64,000 nucleotides of DNA from Dehalococcoidia bacterium (GTDB lineage: Bacteria > Chloroflexota > Dehalococcoidia > Lucifugimonadales > UBA3495). Shown piece after piece: positions 1-10,130 of this stretch. Where the stretch lies: contig JAJEIA010000008.1 of the NCBI GenBank assembly GCA_022823505.1, positions 1 to 64,000 on the forward strand. The letters are read 5' to 3'. Every line of letters begins with the position of its first letter. The first letter of the stretch is position 1. The position numbers were made by a program, and so were the translations under genes. The notes beneath the pieces are model-generated. The model ran no database searches. It was given only the letters and a program-made list of their open reading frames with translations, and had not been told where the DNA came from.

Positions 1-856
1 TTCCGCGCCACCAGATCTTGTCGCGCATGAGGGCGCGGCCGGGGCAGCGGTTCACGCAGACCTGGCACACCTGGCAGAAGGCGTGGATGCCGTAGTCGAC
101 GGGCTCGTCATAGGTGACGTTGGCGTCGGTGGTGACCATCATCAGCCGCATGCGGTTGCCGGTGTGCGGGGACAGCAGGTACCCGCAGGCGCCCAGCTGG
201 CCGAGGCCGGCTGCGACGAACATCGGGATCACCGGGCCGGTGGCATCGCTGGAGTGGATGACGTGGGCGCGATAGCCGAGGCTGCGGATGAAGTTGCCCA
301 GTTCGAGACCGGCAGCAGCCTGGGTCCGATAGGTGCTGGAGTGCACGATCTCGGCGTCGACGCTGGGGATGGTCTGGGTTGGCTCGAAGTCCTGCTCATA
401 GGCCAGGCAGATGGCGTGGGGCAGCACGGTGAAGCCGCGCTTGCTCTTGTAGTCATAGCGCGGGTCGTAGGACGTGATACCTACTTCGAGGTAACCGAGC
501 TGGCGGGCCTTGTCCTTGACCAGCTGGGAGATGTCCTCGCCGGTGGCCTCAGCAGTGGGATCCATCTCAGCCGTCGAGCGGGCGGCCATGATGAGGTTGC
601 TGTTGAGCTTGTCGTGCTCCTTCCGGATCTCACGCATCTCGGCGTGGAGGTCGCGGAGGGTGTTGGACCAGTCGCGGGAAGCCCGCTCAGTGATGTTCAT
701 GGTTTCCAGCGGATATTCGCGGGCGTACCAGTCAACCTCACGGCCGGTCATCGGGATACCAGGAGTGGTTTCCAGTTCTTCCGGAACCGGAATCGTGATT
801 TCGGCGTCCCCCCAGTGCCTTCCGGGACGGACTACCTCGTGCCCAATGGTAAGCAT
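1..856 (-). CDS. Reductive dehalogenase-like / QueG-like 4Fe-4S protein (C-terminus cut by window edge)
   Basis: The reading frame is open from an ATG at 856 to the window edge, giving 285 visible residues. GAGGAG lies just upstream of the ATG. The C-terminal part has a ferredoxin-like cysteine cluster (CxxCxxCxxxCP, within bases about 41-76) and, before it, the stretch GLGQLGACGYLLSPHTGNR. That stretch matches the cobalamin-binding region of epoxyqueuosine reductases and reductive dehalogenases (family knowledge). No twin-arginine signal is seen at the N-terminus, so the protein is predicted to be cytosolic, unlike respiratory RdhA. The end of the protein and the second cluster lie outside the window. 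The substrate is unknown, and real dehalogenase activity cannot be claimed. Confidence 0.75.
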   Translation of the reverse strand, partial: MLTIGHEVVRPGRHWGDAEITIPVPEELETTPGIPMTGREVDWYAREYPLETMNITERASRDWSNTLRDLHAEMREIRKEHDKLNSNLIMAARSTAEMDPTAEATGEDISQLVKDKARQLGYLEVGITSYDPRYDYKSKRGFTVLPHAICLAYEQDFEPTQTIPSVDAEIVHSSTYRTQAAAGLELGNFIRSLGYRAHVIHSSDATGPVIPMFVAAGLGQLGACGYLLSPHTGNRMRLMMVTTDANVTYDEPVDYGIHAFCQVCQVCVNRCPGRALMRDKIWWRG

Positions 857-911
857 ATTTGCCTCCTCGCTGGTTGGCTTGACCGCATGATTGCGGCGGC
901 ATTTGGGGCAA

Positions 912-941
912 TTTATACCCTTGTTACCCCTTTGTCAACAA
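912..941 (-). promoter_or_regulatory. Sigma-70-type promoter for the Fe-S protein gene
   Basis: On the minus strand TATAAA (912-917) is preceded by TTGTTG at 18 bp (936-941) or by TTGACA at 15 bp (933-938). It sits 56 bp upstream of the ATG at 856 in an A/T-richer patch. The rest of the gap up to 1091 shows nothing recognisable. Confidence 0.5.
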
Positions 942-1091
942 CCGGTGTCAAGTTCCTGCCGGAATTCGCCTGTGATGGCGAAACGCGCTACGCGGCAGGG
1001 TTTCAGCGGCGTTTTGCGAAGAGGGAAACCGGCCATTCCGGTCGTCTCCCCGGAACGCCCCGCGCAATCCGAAGATGCCCCGGAATCCGGC

Positions 1092-1274
1092 CTAACGACT
1101 CTTCCACCAGGTCCACGCTCCGAGCGCTGCCAGCCCGACGCCCACTACCACCAGTGTCCAGCCCACTCCTTTTAACAGGAACACTGCCAGCGGAGTGAGC
1201 AGGAACAGTCCCAGGCATAAAATTGCCAATCCACAGCCCATCGCGCCGGCGGCGCCAGTAGCACGGTAAAGCAT
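1092..1274 (-). CDS. Small two-helix membrane protein, hypothetical
   Basis: This 60-residue frame contains two hydrophobic stretches (roughly residues 12-35 and 38-53) and ends in WWKSR. It would be a small inner-membrane hairpin protein. It begins 24 bp after the stop of the metallo-beta-lactamase gene on the same strand, so it could be the last gene of that operon. No clear Shine-Dalgarno is visible. The hydrophobic pattern is the main support; function is unknown. Confidence 0.4.
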   Translation of the reverse strand: MLYRATGAAGAMGCGLAILCLGLFLLTPLAVFLLKGVGWTLVVVGVGLAALGAWTWWKSR

Positions 1275-1298
1275 CGTGGCGGGATGCTGCGGCGACCG

Positions 1299-2129
1299 CT
1301 AGTCGGGCAGCACGTAGGTGGCTTCGCGCTCGATGACGCGATTTTCCTGGCGCAGTTTTTCCAGGTGGGTGCGCACGTTGCGTCCGGCGGCAGCGCGCAG
1401 GGATCGGCGCAGGTTGCGCGGGTACACGGCGGTGACGATCTCGTCGACGGTCGACGCGCCGGAATCCAGCGCGGCCAGAACCTGGTCCTCACGGCTGAGG
1501 CGGTGGGCGATCTGCTGCTGGATGCGTTGTTGACCCCGGATGATCGTGTTGCCGTGGCCGGGGCACACCACCAATGGACGGGTGCGGGCCATCCGCCCCA
1601 GCGAGTTCATGTACTGCTTCAGGTTGCGCACGCTGGACGACGAGTTCCCAAGAAGGTTGTCGCCGCTGAATAGGACCCGGTCGGGGCGCAGGAAATAGCA
1701 GACGTGGTCATCCTCGTGACCGGGGGTAAACAGCGGCCGCAGGGTGACGTCGCCGCCCGAGGCTACGGTCTCGTTGGCGCGCAAGGCGTGCACAGAGTCG
1801 CCGCCCAGGGTGTGCTGCAGACGCGGCGCGAGCTTCGGGTGACACCGTACTAGGCAGTCGAACTCCTCCTGCAGGCGATCCAGGCCGCCGATGTGGTCGC
1901 CGTGGCCGTGGGTGATCAGGATGGCGTCGATGCGGGGACTGCCCAACTCATTCCAGTAGTCCAGGATCTGGCGGGTCCAGAAACGGTAGGGCTCGCCCGA
2001 GTCGATCATGACCATGCTCTGCGACGGGTCCCCCACGAAGTAGATCTGGGTACCCCCGGGATGCATGGCCCCAAAGGTGCTGGGGTCTTCCTGGATGTGC
2101 GTGCTGTAAACGTGGTCGGTGATCTGCAT
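1299..2129 (-). CDS. Metallo-beta-lactamase-fold hydrolase (glyoxalase II / LACTB2-like)
   Basis: This 276-residue protein carries the zinc signature THGHGDHIGG at residues 73-82 (His74, His76, Asp78, His79). Further metal-site features are PGHEDDH and SGD, and PGHGN towards the C-terminal third. These are the core motifs of MBL hydrolases of the LACTB2/glyoxalase II group. A C-terminal region of about 70 residues looks like the winged-helix tail common in LACTB2-type proteins. It follows the thioredoxin-reductase-like gene by 9 bp, so the two are probably co-transcribed. The substrate cannot be read from the sequence; thioester or nuclease activity are both possible. Confidence 0.85.
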   Translation of the reverse strand: MQITDHVYSTHIQEDPSTFGAMHPGGTQIYFVGDPSQSMVMIDSGEPYRFWTRQILDYWNELGSPRIDAILITHGHGDHIGGLDRLQEEFDCLVRCHPKLAPRLQHTLGGDSVHALRANETVASGGDVTLRPLFTPGHEDDHVCYFLRPDRVLFSGDNLLGNSSSSVRNLKQYMNSLGRMARTRPLVVCPGHGNTIIRGQQRIQQQIAHRLSREDQVLAALDSGASTVDEIVTAVYPRNLRRSLRAAAGRNVRTHLEKLRQENRVIEREATYVLPD

Positions 2130-2138
2130 GGCGGGACC

Positions 2139-3065
2139 TCACCACTCGCGGGAGCGGATATAGCGGTGCGCGGCGATAGCGGCGGTGGCGCCATCGCCGG
2201 CGGATGCGACCAGCTGGGCGGCGGACTGCTGGCGGATGTCCCCGGCCGCGAACAGCCCGGCCTGCGGGGTGTCCATGGCAAGTCCGACCGGTATATGTCC
2301 GGCATTGTCCAGCGGTACGAGGTCGGAAACCGGAGCGGAGTTGGGCTCCAGTCCGACGTAGACGAAAAGGCCGGCCACGGGTTCGACGTTCTCGCCGTCG
2401 GCGCTGCGGACGCGCACCCCGGTGACGGTGTCCTCGCCGACCACCTCCACCACCTCGGAGTTGAAGCGAACCTCGATCTTGGGCTCGGCGGTTATGCGGT
2501 CCTGCAGGACCTGCTGCGCGTCCAGATCGTCGCCCCGGTGGAACAGGATGACGCGGTCGGTGTACTCGGTCAGGGTGAGGGCCTCGTCGGCGGCGGAGTC
2601 GCCTCCGCCCACCACGGCAACGGTCTGTCCCATGTACAGCGGGCCGTCACAGGAGGCGCAGTGGGATACGCCGCGGCCCAGGAACTCCTCCTCGCCCGGG
2701 ATGCCCAGGGTGCGCAGGGTGGAGCCGGCGGCCATAATCACGGCCTTGCCAACGTAAGAACCGCCGCCCTCGCCGGCGACGCGGAGGTAATCGCCGTCGG
2801 CGCTTATGCTGGCCACGGTGTCCATCAGCACTTCGACGCCGGCGTTCATCGCCTGTTCCTGGGTCGCCGGGCCCAGTTCGTAGCCGGCGATGCCCTGGGG
2901 GAATCCGGGGAAGTTCTCGATGCGCTCCAGGTTGATGATCTGGGCGCCGGCCATCATCTGCTCGACGATGGCGGTGTTGAGGCCGTGGCGGGCGGCGTAG
3001 ATGCCGGCGGTCAGGCCGGCCATGCCGCCGCCGATGATAATGACGTCGAAGTTCTGGTCGGGCAC
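2139..3065 (-). CDS. Thioredoxin reductase-like FAD/NAD(P)H disulfide oxidoreductase
   Basis: The protein has 308 residues, the usual size for TrxB. An FAD-binding motif GGGMAGL lies at residues 12-18, the redox pair CASC at 136-139, and a second Rossmann motif GGGDSAADE near 153-161. The C-terminal FAD motif FAAGDIR is also present. It should pass electrons from NADPH through FAD and the Cys136/Cys139 pair to a thioredoxin or glutaredoxin-like partner in the cytosol. The start is a GTG at 3065 preceded by AGAGAGG. The gene is the first of a probable operon with the MBL hydrolase. No thioredoxin gene is adjacent, so the partner is not known. Confidence 0.88.
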   Translation of the reverse strand: MPDQNFDVIIIGGGMAGLTAGIYAARHGLNTAIVEQMMAGAQIINLERIENFPGFPQGIAGYELGPATQEQAMNAGVEVLMDTVASISADGDYLRVAGEGGGSYVGKAVIMAAGSTLRTLGIPGEEEFLGRGVSHCASCDGPLYMGQTVAVVGGGDSAADEALTLTEYTDRVILFHRGDDLDAQQVLQDRITAEPKIEVRFNSEVVEVVGEDTVTGVRVRSADGENVEPVAGLFVYVGLEPNSAPVSDLVPLDNAGHIPVGLAMDTPQAGLFAAGDIRQQSAAQLVASAGDGATAAIAAHRYIRSREW

Positions 3066-3316
3066 GGGGTTACCTCTCTAATCGCAGATGAATTGGATGT
3101 AAATCAGCGGGCGGCGATCCAGGGGTCAGGCGGGGATGTCCGCCGCCCAAAGACCAAACCGGTATGTGAAGGTCGATTGTACCATTCAGTCGATTCACCG
3201 CAGAGCGCCGGTTGGTGGAGCCGCCGATGGGCCGCAGGACGAAGCAATTCCGCTGGGATGAACCGGCGGCATGGCCGGATCCCGGGCGATCGAATCGCAG
3301 CCTCGCACGTTCTCGG

Positions 3317-3345
3317 TTGACACATCCCGGCGGGATACAGAAAAT
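3317..3345 (+). promoter_or_regulatory. Possible promoter for the first LigB-like dioxygenase
   Basis: TTGACA at 3317-3322 is followed after 17 bp by GAAAAT, about 50 bp before the ATG at 3393, which has GGAAGGTGAAG as ribosome site. The -10 match is weak. The rest of the 327-bp divergent gap (3066-3392) shows no other gene or repeat I can support. Confidence 0.35.
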
Positions 3346-3392
3346 GGCGCCAACACAATCGCCGACGCCACTCTTAAACGGAAGGTGAAGAA

Positions 3393-4427
3393 ATGGCAGA
3401 GATCCTGGGCCTGGGCATGACACACTACCCGGGGTTGATGGCTCCCGACGAAGACCGAGCCTATCCTTTGACGCGCACCCTGAAGGGAAACAAGAACATC
3501 CCGGATGAACTGAAGAACCCCACCAGCTGGCCCGAGCCCATGCGCATCGAGTACGGCGAGGATGAGGGCTACACGTCCTCTCTGGAGCACCGCGCCCGCC
3601 TGGTGGCCGGCTTCCGCCGGATCCGTGAGGAGCTGGACGCCTTCAACCCCGACTTCGTGGTCATCTGGGGCGACGACCAGTACGAGAACTTCCGCGAGGA
3701 CATCATCCCGCCCTTCTGCGTGCTGGCGTACGACGACTTCGAGTGCCAGCCCTTCGCCCACCGGCAGCGCAACTTCTGGGATGAGCCCAAGGACAAGGTC
3801 TTCAAATACAAGGGCAACCGGGAAGCGGCGCGGACGCTGGTGTCCGGCATGATCGACCGGGGCGTGGACATGGCCTACGCCTACCAGCCGCTGCACGAGC
3901 CGGGTTTGGGTCACGCCATCCTGAACACCCTGCTGTACCTGGACTACGACCGGAAGGGCTTCGACTACCCCGTGGTGCCCATGCTGGTCAACTGCTACGG
4001 CAGTCGGGTGATCCGCAACCGGGGCGGCGCGGTGGAGTACCTGCCGGATCCCGATCCGCCCGGCCCGTCGCCCAAGCGGTGCCTGCAGGTTGGCGCGGCT
4101 GCGGCGGAGGCGCTCAAGGACTCGCCATATCGGGTGGCGCTGATCGCATCGTCGTCCTGGTCTCACGCCTTCCTGGTGGAGAAGAACCACTGGCTGTGGC
4201 CCGACACCGAATCGGACCGCGCGCGCTTCGAGGAGCTGAAGGCCGGTGACTACCAGGCCTGGGCCCGCATCTCCACCGAGCAGGTCGAAGATGCCGGTCA
4301 GCAGGAGATGTTGAACTGGATGTGCCTGGCCGGCGCGATGGACACCCTGGGGCACCAGCCTGAAATCCTCGATTACGTCGAGAGTTACGTTTTCAACTCC
4401 AACAAGTGCCTGGCGATCTTCAAGTAA
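3393..4427 (+). CDS. Class III extradiol dioxygenase, LigB-like (paralogue 1)
   Basis: This 344-residue protein begins MAEILGLGMTHYPGL, matching the N-terminal iron-ligand His region of LigB-type (protocatechuate 4,5-dioxygenase beta) enzymes (His11). Further family landmarks are WSHAFL and the region QQEMLNWM, where a Glu iron ligand is expected. At the usual second-ligand position, LigB has NDH followed by F and P (family knowledge). Here the equivalent reads GDDQYENF, so the His is replaced, probably by Gln. The role is probably oxygen-dependent cleavage of a catecholic ring, but the altered site leaves the reaction open. It is followed 77 bp later by a close paralogue on the same strand. 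Confidence 0.8.
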   Translation: MAEILGLGMTHYPGLMAPDEDRAYPLTRTLKGNKNIPDELKNPTSWPEPMRIEYGEDEGYTSSLEHRARLVAGFRRIREELDAFNPDFVVIWGDDQYENFREDIIPPFCVLAYDDFECQPFAHRQRNFWDEPKDKVFKYKGNREAARTLVSGMIDRGVDMAYAYQPLHEPGLGHAILNTLLYLDYDRKGFDYPVVPMLVNCYGSRVIRNRGGAVEYLPDPDPPGPSPKRCLQVGAAAAEALKDSPYRVALIASSSWSHAFLVEKNHWLWPDTESDRARFEELKAGDYQAWARISTEQVEDAGQQEMLNWMCLAGAMDTLGHQPEILDYVESYVFNSNKCLAIFK

Positions 4428-4449
4428 TTCGCGGGCTGGTACGTCGTGT

Positions 4450-4477
4450 GCCGGGGCGGATGATCATTCGCCCCGGC
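4450..4477. repeat. Interspersed palindrome (GGGGCGA family)
   Basis: GCCGGGGCG and CGCCCCGGC form a 9-bp stem around GATGATCATT between the two dioxygenase genes. The same GGGGCG...CGCCCC core recurs at 5576, 6511, 10326 and 47060. It could act as a processing or termination hairpin, but there is no T-tract. Confidence 0.6.
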
Positions 4478-4504
4478 AATAATATTCGGAACAGGGAGGC
4501 ACTC

Positions 4505-5551
4505 ATGGCAGAAATACTGGGGCTCGGACTGACCCATTCGCCGTCGTTCATCAGGCCCGACGAGGACGGCGAGTCTTCTTTGAAGCGTACCCTCCGCACC
4601 AACGACCGGATCCCCACCGAGATGAAGAATCCGCTGAACTGGCCGGAGCCCATGCGCGTGGAATTCGGTGAGGACGAGGGCTACGCGTCGGCGGTGCGGC
4701 TGCGGGACCGCATGGTTGCCGGTTTCCGCGAACTGCGGAAGGAGTTGGACGCCTTCAACCCTGACTTCGTGGTGATCTGGGGCGATGACCAGTACGAGAA
4801 CTTCAAAGAGGACATCATCCCGCCGTTCTGCGTGCTGGCCTATGACGAGTTCAACTGTCAACCCTTCGCGGGCGCCAATGGGTCGACGCGCCGGAACGTC
4901 TGGGACGAAGGCGCGGACACGGTGTTCAACTACAAGGGGCACAAGGAGGGCGCGCGGGCGCTGGTGTCCGGCATGATCGACCGCGGCGTGGACATGTCCT
5001 ACGCCTACCAGCCGCTGCACGAGCCGGGGCTGGGCCATGCCATCCTGAACACCATCCTGTACCTCGATTACGACCGCAAGGGCTTTGACTATCCGGTGGT
5101 CCCCATGCTGGTGAACTGCTACGGCAGCCGGGTCATCCGGAACCAGGGCGGAAGCGAAGAACGTTCACCGGAGCCCGACCCGCCCGGGCCATCGCCCAAG
5201 CGCTGCATGCAGATTGGAGCCGCGGCGGCGCAGACGCTGAAGGACTCACCGTGGCGCGTGGCGCTGATCGCGTCTTCGTCGTGGTCCCACGCGTTCCTCA
5301 CGGAGAAGAACTGGTGGCTTTACCCCGACATCGAATCTGACCGCGCGCGGTTCGAGGAGATGAAGACGGGCGACTACCAGGCGTGGGCGGGCATCTCAAC
5401 AGCGCAGATCGAGGACGCCGGCCAGCAGGAGCTGCTCAACTGGGCCTGCCTGGTGGGAGCGGTGGACGAACTGGACTACAAGGCGGAGATCGTGGACTGG
5501 TACGAGACGTACATCTTCAACTCCACCAAGTGCCTGGCGGTGTTCAGATAG
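4505..5551 (+). CDS. Class III extradiol dioxygenase, LigB-like (paralogue 2)
   Basis: This 348-residue paralogue is very similar along its length to the preceding gene, including THSPSF, GDDQYENF, the long shared block around YQPLHEPGLGHAILNT, WSHAFL and QQELLNW. The ATG at 4505 is chosen because AGGGAGG lies directly upstream; an in-frame extension to 4406 would run through the palindromic repeat. As in paralogue 1, the conserved LigB NDH motif is GDDQ. The tandem arrangement suggests a duplication with either two substrates or a heteromeric enzyme. Its stop overlaps the stop of the convergent PIN gene by 8 bp. Confidence 0.8.
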   Translation: MAEILGLGLTHSPSFIRPDEDGESSLKRTLRTNDRIPTEMKNPLNWPEPMRVEFGEDEGYASAVRLRDRMVAGFRELRKELDAFNPDFVVIWGDDQYENFKEDIIPPFCVLAYDEFNCQPFAGANGSTRRNVWDEGADTVFNYKGHKEGARALVSGMIDRGVDMSYAYQPLHEPGLGHAILNTILYLDYDRKGFDYPVVPMLVNCYGSRVIRNQGGSEERSPEPDPPGPSPKRCMQIGAAAAQTLKDSPWRVALIASSSWSHAFLTEKNWWLYPDIESDRARFEEMKTGDYQAWAGISTAQIEDAGQQELLNWACLVGAVDELDYKAEIVDWYETYIFNSTKCLAVFR

Positions 5552-6011
5552 AACTCGAACCACACGCCGGTAAATGCGCAGGGGCGAATGACCATCCGCC
5601 CCGGCGCGGTTTGCAGGTGGGGAATCCCAGTCCGGCGGCCACTTCGCGCTGGTTGTTGTCCAACGTTACGAACGCCAGCTCAATGCCACTAGTTCGGACG
5701 TGATACAGTGCGGTGGCTATATGAAGCAAATCCCCGCTGCGCAGATAGCGGACTTGCAACGCGTCGGCGATTTCGGGGCCCAGCGGGCGGGTGGGCAAAA
5801 CCCACTCTACGCCGTACAACCATTGCGGATCAAATTCGCGCCGCTCCCTGTTGTAGGCCGCGCGCAGTTCCGCCTCGAGCAAATTTGATGAATAAAGGGC
5901 GGTGAATTCGCTCAGCCGTCGGGCGACGCCCGGTCCAGACGGTTCTCCAAAAGCGACTGCAAGCAGAGCGGAACCGTCAACGTAGGCAGCCGGCCGCGAT
6001 GGATATGTCAT
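5544..6011 (-). CDS. PIN-domain ribonuclease, VapC-like toxin
   Basis: The 155-residue protein starts YVDGSALLAVAF with the first catalytic Asp at residue 12. Other acidic PIN residues are present: LLEAE near 44-48, LRSGDLLHIATAL in the middle and VTLDNNQ near the end. PIN toxins use these to bind Mg and cut RNA (family knowledge). The upstream gene, 6 bp away on the same strand, looks like its antitoxin. The natural PIN fold ends near VAAGLGF. The last 25 or so residues are encoded by the interspersed palindrome at 5576-5607, so the C-terminus is probably an accident of repeat insertion. Confidence 0.75.
   Translation of the reverse strand: MTYPSRPAAYVDGSALLAVAFGEPSGPGVARRLSEFTALYSSNLLEAELRAAYNRERREFDPQWLYGVEWVLPTRPLGPEIADALQVRYLRSGDLLHIATALYHVRTSGIELAFVTLDNNQREVAAGLGFPTCKPRRGGWSFAPAHLPACGSSSI
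5576..5607. repeat. Interspersed palindrome (GGGGCGA family), inside the PIN gene 3' end
   Basis: GCGC-A-GGGGCG and CGCCCC-G-GCGC flank ATGACCATC, giving a stem with one mismatch. It shares its core with the copy at 4450-4477 on the other side of the second dioxygenase gene. Confidence 0.55.
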
Positions 6012-6017
6012 TTAATA

Positions 6018-6461
6018 TCAGCCGCGCTCTTTAAGAAAACGTTCCAGCGCGCCGGTTGGCACTGGAGGACTGACCGGTTTGAACGGCTCGGCTGGTGGAG
6101 GGCCATCCCAAGCCGGCTGCAGGATACCGCGAGCCCGCAACTCGTCAAGCCGCTCTTCGATGGTGAGTTCCTCGACCTCGCGCAGTTCGTCAACCGTCAG
6201 ATGCTGGTACGGGCGTTGCCGTTGCGCCGCCGCCATGACGTCCTTCTCCTGCGCCCAGGCGACTGCTTCGGGGGGAACGGCTTGAACCGGTGTCAACACG
6301 ATGCGGCCCTCATCGTCGCACTCCACCTCAAACCATTCAGCATCCGGCAAGTTGGCCTTGGCCCAGTTGAAAATGGCTATTTGATTGCCGTCGGTCAAGC
6401 GGGCGAGAATCGAGGTGCTGCAGGATGGTTGGGATGCGTCGGATTTGAGCGGTGCGGCCAT
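6018..6461 (-). CDS. Probable antitoxin with AbrB/MazE-like N-terminal region
   Basis: This 147-residue protein starts at the ATG at 6461, which has CCAGGAGG upstream; a longer in-frame extension lacks such a site. Residues about 17-55 (SILARLTDGNQIAIFNW ... FEVECDDEGRIVLTPV) follow the strand pattern of AbrB/SpoVT antitoxins, which bind DNA as dimers. A helical, charged middle (LTVDELREVEELTIEERLDE) and a proline-rich tail follow and could bind the PIN toxin. The gene precedes the PIN gene by 6 bp, the normal antitoxin-first order. It probably represses its own operon and neutralises the toxin. The AbrB assignment is by pattern only. Confidence 0.6.
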   Translation of the reverse strand: MAAPLKSDASQPSCSTSILARLTDGNQIAIFNWAKANLPDAEWFEVECDDEGRIVLTPVQAVPPEAVAWAQEKDVMAAAQRQRPYQHLTVDELREVEELTIEERLDELRARGILQPAWDGPPPAEPFKPVSPPVPTGALERFLKERG

Positions 6462-6510
6462 TCTCGTACCTCCTGGCAGGGAAGTGCATTTATTGTACCG
6501 CAAAGGGCGA

Positions 6511-6538
6511 GGGCGAACCCGCAGCTGCGGATTCGCCC
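6511..6538. repeat. Interspersed palindrome (GGGGCGA family)
   Basis: GGGCGAA and TTCGCCC surround CCCGCAGCTGCGGA, itself containing CGCAGCTGCG. It lies between the antitoxin gene and the end of thiC. Confidence 0.5.
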
Positions 6539-6562
6539 CTGCTAATCTACCGATGCCGCCGC

Positions 6563-8530
<1,968 letters not shown>

Positions 8531-10030
8531 TCAGTCGTCTGCCGGCGAGGGCTCGTCGATGAGCTCCACGTCTGCATTGAGGATGGCGAAGTCGTACTCG
8601 CTGTCGGGGGCCACCAGGCGCTGGCCCAGGACCACCACGGCCGAAATGACGGACGAGATCACCAGCGCCGATGCGAAGGCCCAGAACATCTGGCCCCCGG
8701 CGGGTGCGGTGAGCGCCCACGGGGAGAGCAGATCGGGCTTGGGGTAGTACAGGGCTCCGATGACGATGCCCACCGCTCCGGCCAGCAGCACGCCCCAGCC
8801 GGGCATGCGGCTGGAATACAGGCCCACCAGCATGGGAACCGCGATGGCCGCACCCAGCAGGTCGGCGATCAGGAACACGTAGAGCACGCTGTGGCCCTGG
8901 GAGGCGACGATGATCGCGGGGATGGCCACGATCACCGTAACGGCGCGGGCCAAGCGCAAAAGCATGCCCCGTTCCAGTCCGACCCCGGCGAGGTCGGCGG
9001 CCATGCCACTGGCCAGGCCGTTCATCAGGGTGTCCAACGTGCTCATTGCCAGCATTAGGGCGCAGATGAGAATCAGGAAGTGCATCCACAGCGGGAACAC
9101 GTCGGCGGCGAGAGTGAAGAGAGCGGCCGCGACCTCCGGGTACTGGAACGGTCCCACCGATCCGTTGCCGACCGCGGCGATGCCGGCCATGCCCATGAGA
9201 AAAGTCAGCGGGATGGCGATGGCGGCGGCGCCCCAGAGGCTCCGATTGAGGGCAGCCTGACTCTCCACCGTGTAGACCCGCTGCCACATGCCGGGGTGGA
9301 ACGCGTTTGACGCCACTATGCCGATGATCAGCACGATGCCGAAGAAGTAGCTGCCGGACGATGTCGCGGAAAGCAAGCCGGCCTGTCTGGCCGCGCCCCA
9401 GGCGCCGGAGCCGCCCACCAGCACGGCGGCAACGATAACTAGCAGCAGCAATACCGGCATAAGGATCCAGAACTGGATCCGGTCGGTGTATATGGAAACC
9501 CGCAGGCCGCCGTAGGCCGTGTACGCGATAACGACGATCCCGACCGCTACAGCAGTGGCCCACGCCGGAGAGCCGGTGAGGATGCTCACCGCGGCGGTGA
9601 TGGCCGTCATCTCGGCGGTGATGAAGATGCCGATGACGAAGATGATGACGACGAAAATCGCGACGAACGGCACCATCCCGAACCGGTGCCGGACATATTC
9701 CGTAACCGAGTGGCCATTGGGCATCAGCTGGCGGATCCGGGGACCGACAAACATGAACATGACCGGGATGCCCGCCATGCCCAGGGCGTAGCCCACCAGG
9801 GAGATGATGCCGAAATTGGCGCCCGATTCGCCGGGGCTGAGGAGCACCCAGGTCCCAAACATCGACGCGACCAGGGTGGCAACACCGACGTTGACGGGGG
9901 CGTGGTTGCGGGAGATGGTGTAATCCTCCACGCTCTGCCGACGACGTCGCCAAGCGTAGGTCAGGCCGAGCACGAGAAACACGGCGCAAGCGATTACCAG
10001 GGTAATGATTCCCACGGTGGCATCCAGCAT
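8531..10030 (-). CDS. Sodium:solute symporter, predicted thiamin-precursor (HMP-type) transporter
   Basis: The 499-residue protein has about 13 hydrophobic segments and the SSS-family arrangement (PanF/PutP type), including GYALGMAGIPVMFMFVGPRIRQLM and AYTAYGGLRVSIYTDRIQFW. The ATG at 10030 is chosen because GGGAGG sits just upstream; a longer frame lacks a site. It is the first gene after the TPP riboswitch and precedes thiC. SSS permeases under TPP riboswitches have been proposed as pyrimidine-precursor importers (ThiV type). The context suggests sodium-driven uptake of HMP or a related thiamin precursor. The substrate is inferred only from regulation and neighbour. Confidence 0.85.
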   Translation of the reverse strand: MLDATVGIITLVIACAVFLVLGLTYAWRRRRQSVEDYTISRNHAPVNVGVATLVASMFGTWVLLSPGESGANFGIISLVGYALGMAGIPVMFMFVGPRIRQLMPNGHSVTEYVRHRFGMVPFVAIFVVIIFVIGIFITAEMTAITAAVSILTGSPAWATAVAVGIVVIAYTAYGGLRVSIYTDRIQFWILMPVLLLLVIVAAVLVGGSGAWGAARQAGLLSATSSGSYFFGIVLIIGIVASNAFHPGMWQRVYTVESQAALNRSLWGAAAIAIPLTFLMGMAGIAAVGNGSVGPFQYPEVAAALFTLAADVFPLWMHFLILICALMLAMSTLDTLMNGLASGMAADLAGVGLERGMLLRLARAVTVIVAIPAIIVASQGHSVLYVFLIADLLGAAIAVPMLVGLYSSRMPGWGVLLAGAVGIVIGALYYPKPDLLSPWALTAPAGGQMFWAFASALVISSVISAVVVLGQRLVAPDSEYDFAILNADVELIDEPSPADD

Positions 10031-10079
10031 AAGCAACCTCCCGATGGTTTCGAACGGCTGAACCACGGCGGCAATCGCA

Positions 10080-10113
10080 AAAAGAAAAACCGCCAGGCTC
10101 TAATCTCTGGCGG
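10080..10113 (-). terminator. Rho-independent attenuator of the TPP riboswitch
   Basis: On the minus strand CCGCCAG and CTGGCGG form a perfect 7-bp stem with a 10-nt loop, followed by TTTTTCTTTTT. It lies between the aptamer and the symporter start. Its 5' arm CCGCCAGA is exactly complementary to TCTGGCGG in the aptamer (10218-10225), giving a mutually exclusive antiterminator. Confidence 0.88.
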
Positions 10114-10130
10114 CAAGTAAAACGCGATTC

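Noticed and set aside
1893-3320. A 475-codon plus-strand frame
   Set aside because: It is antisense to the MBL and thioredoxin-reductase-like genes and shows no domain of its own.
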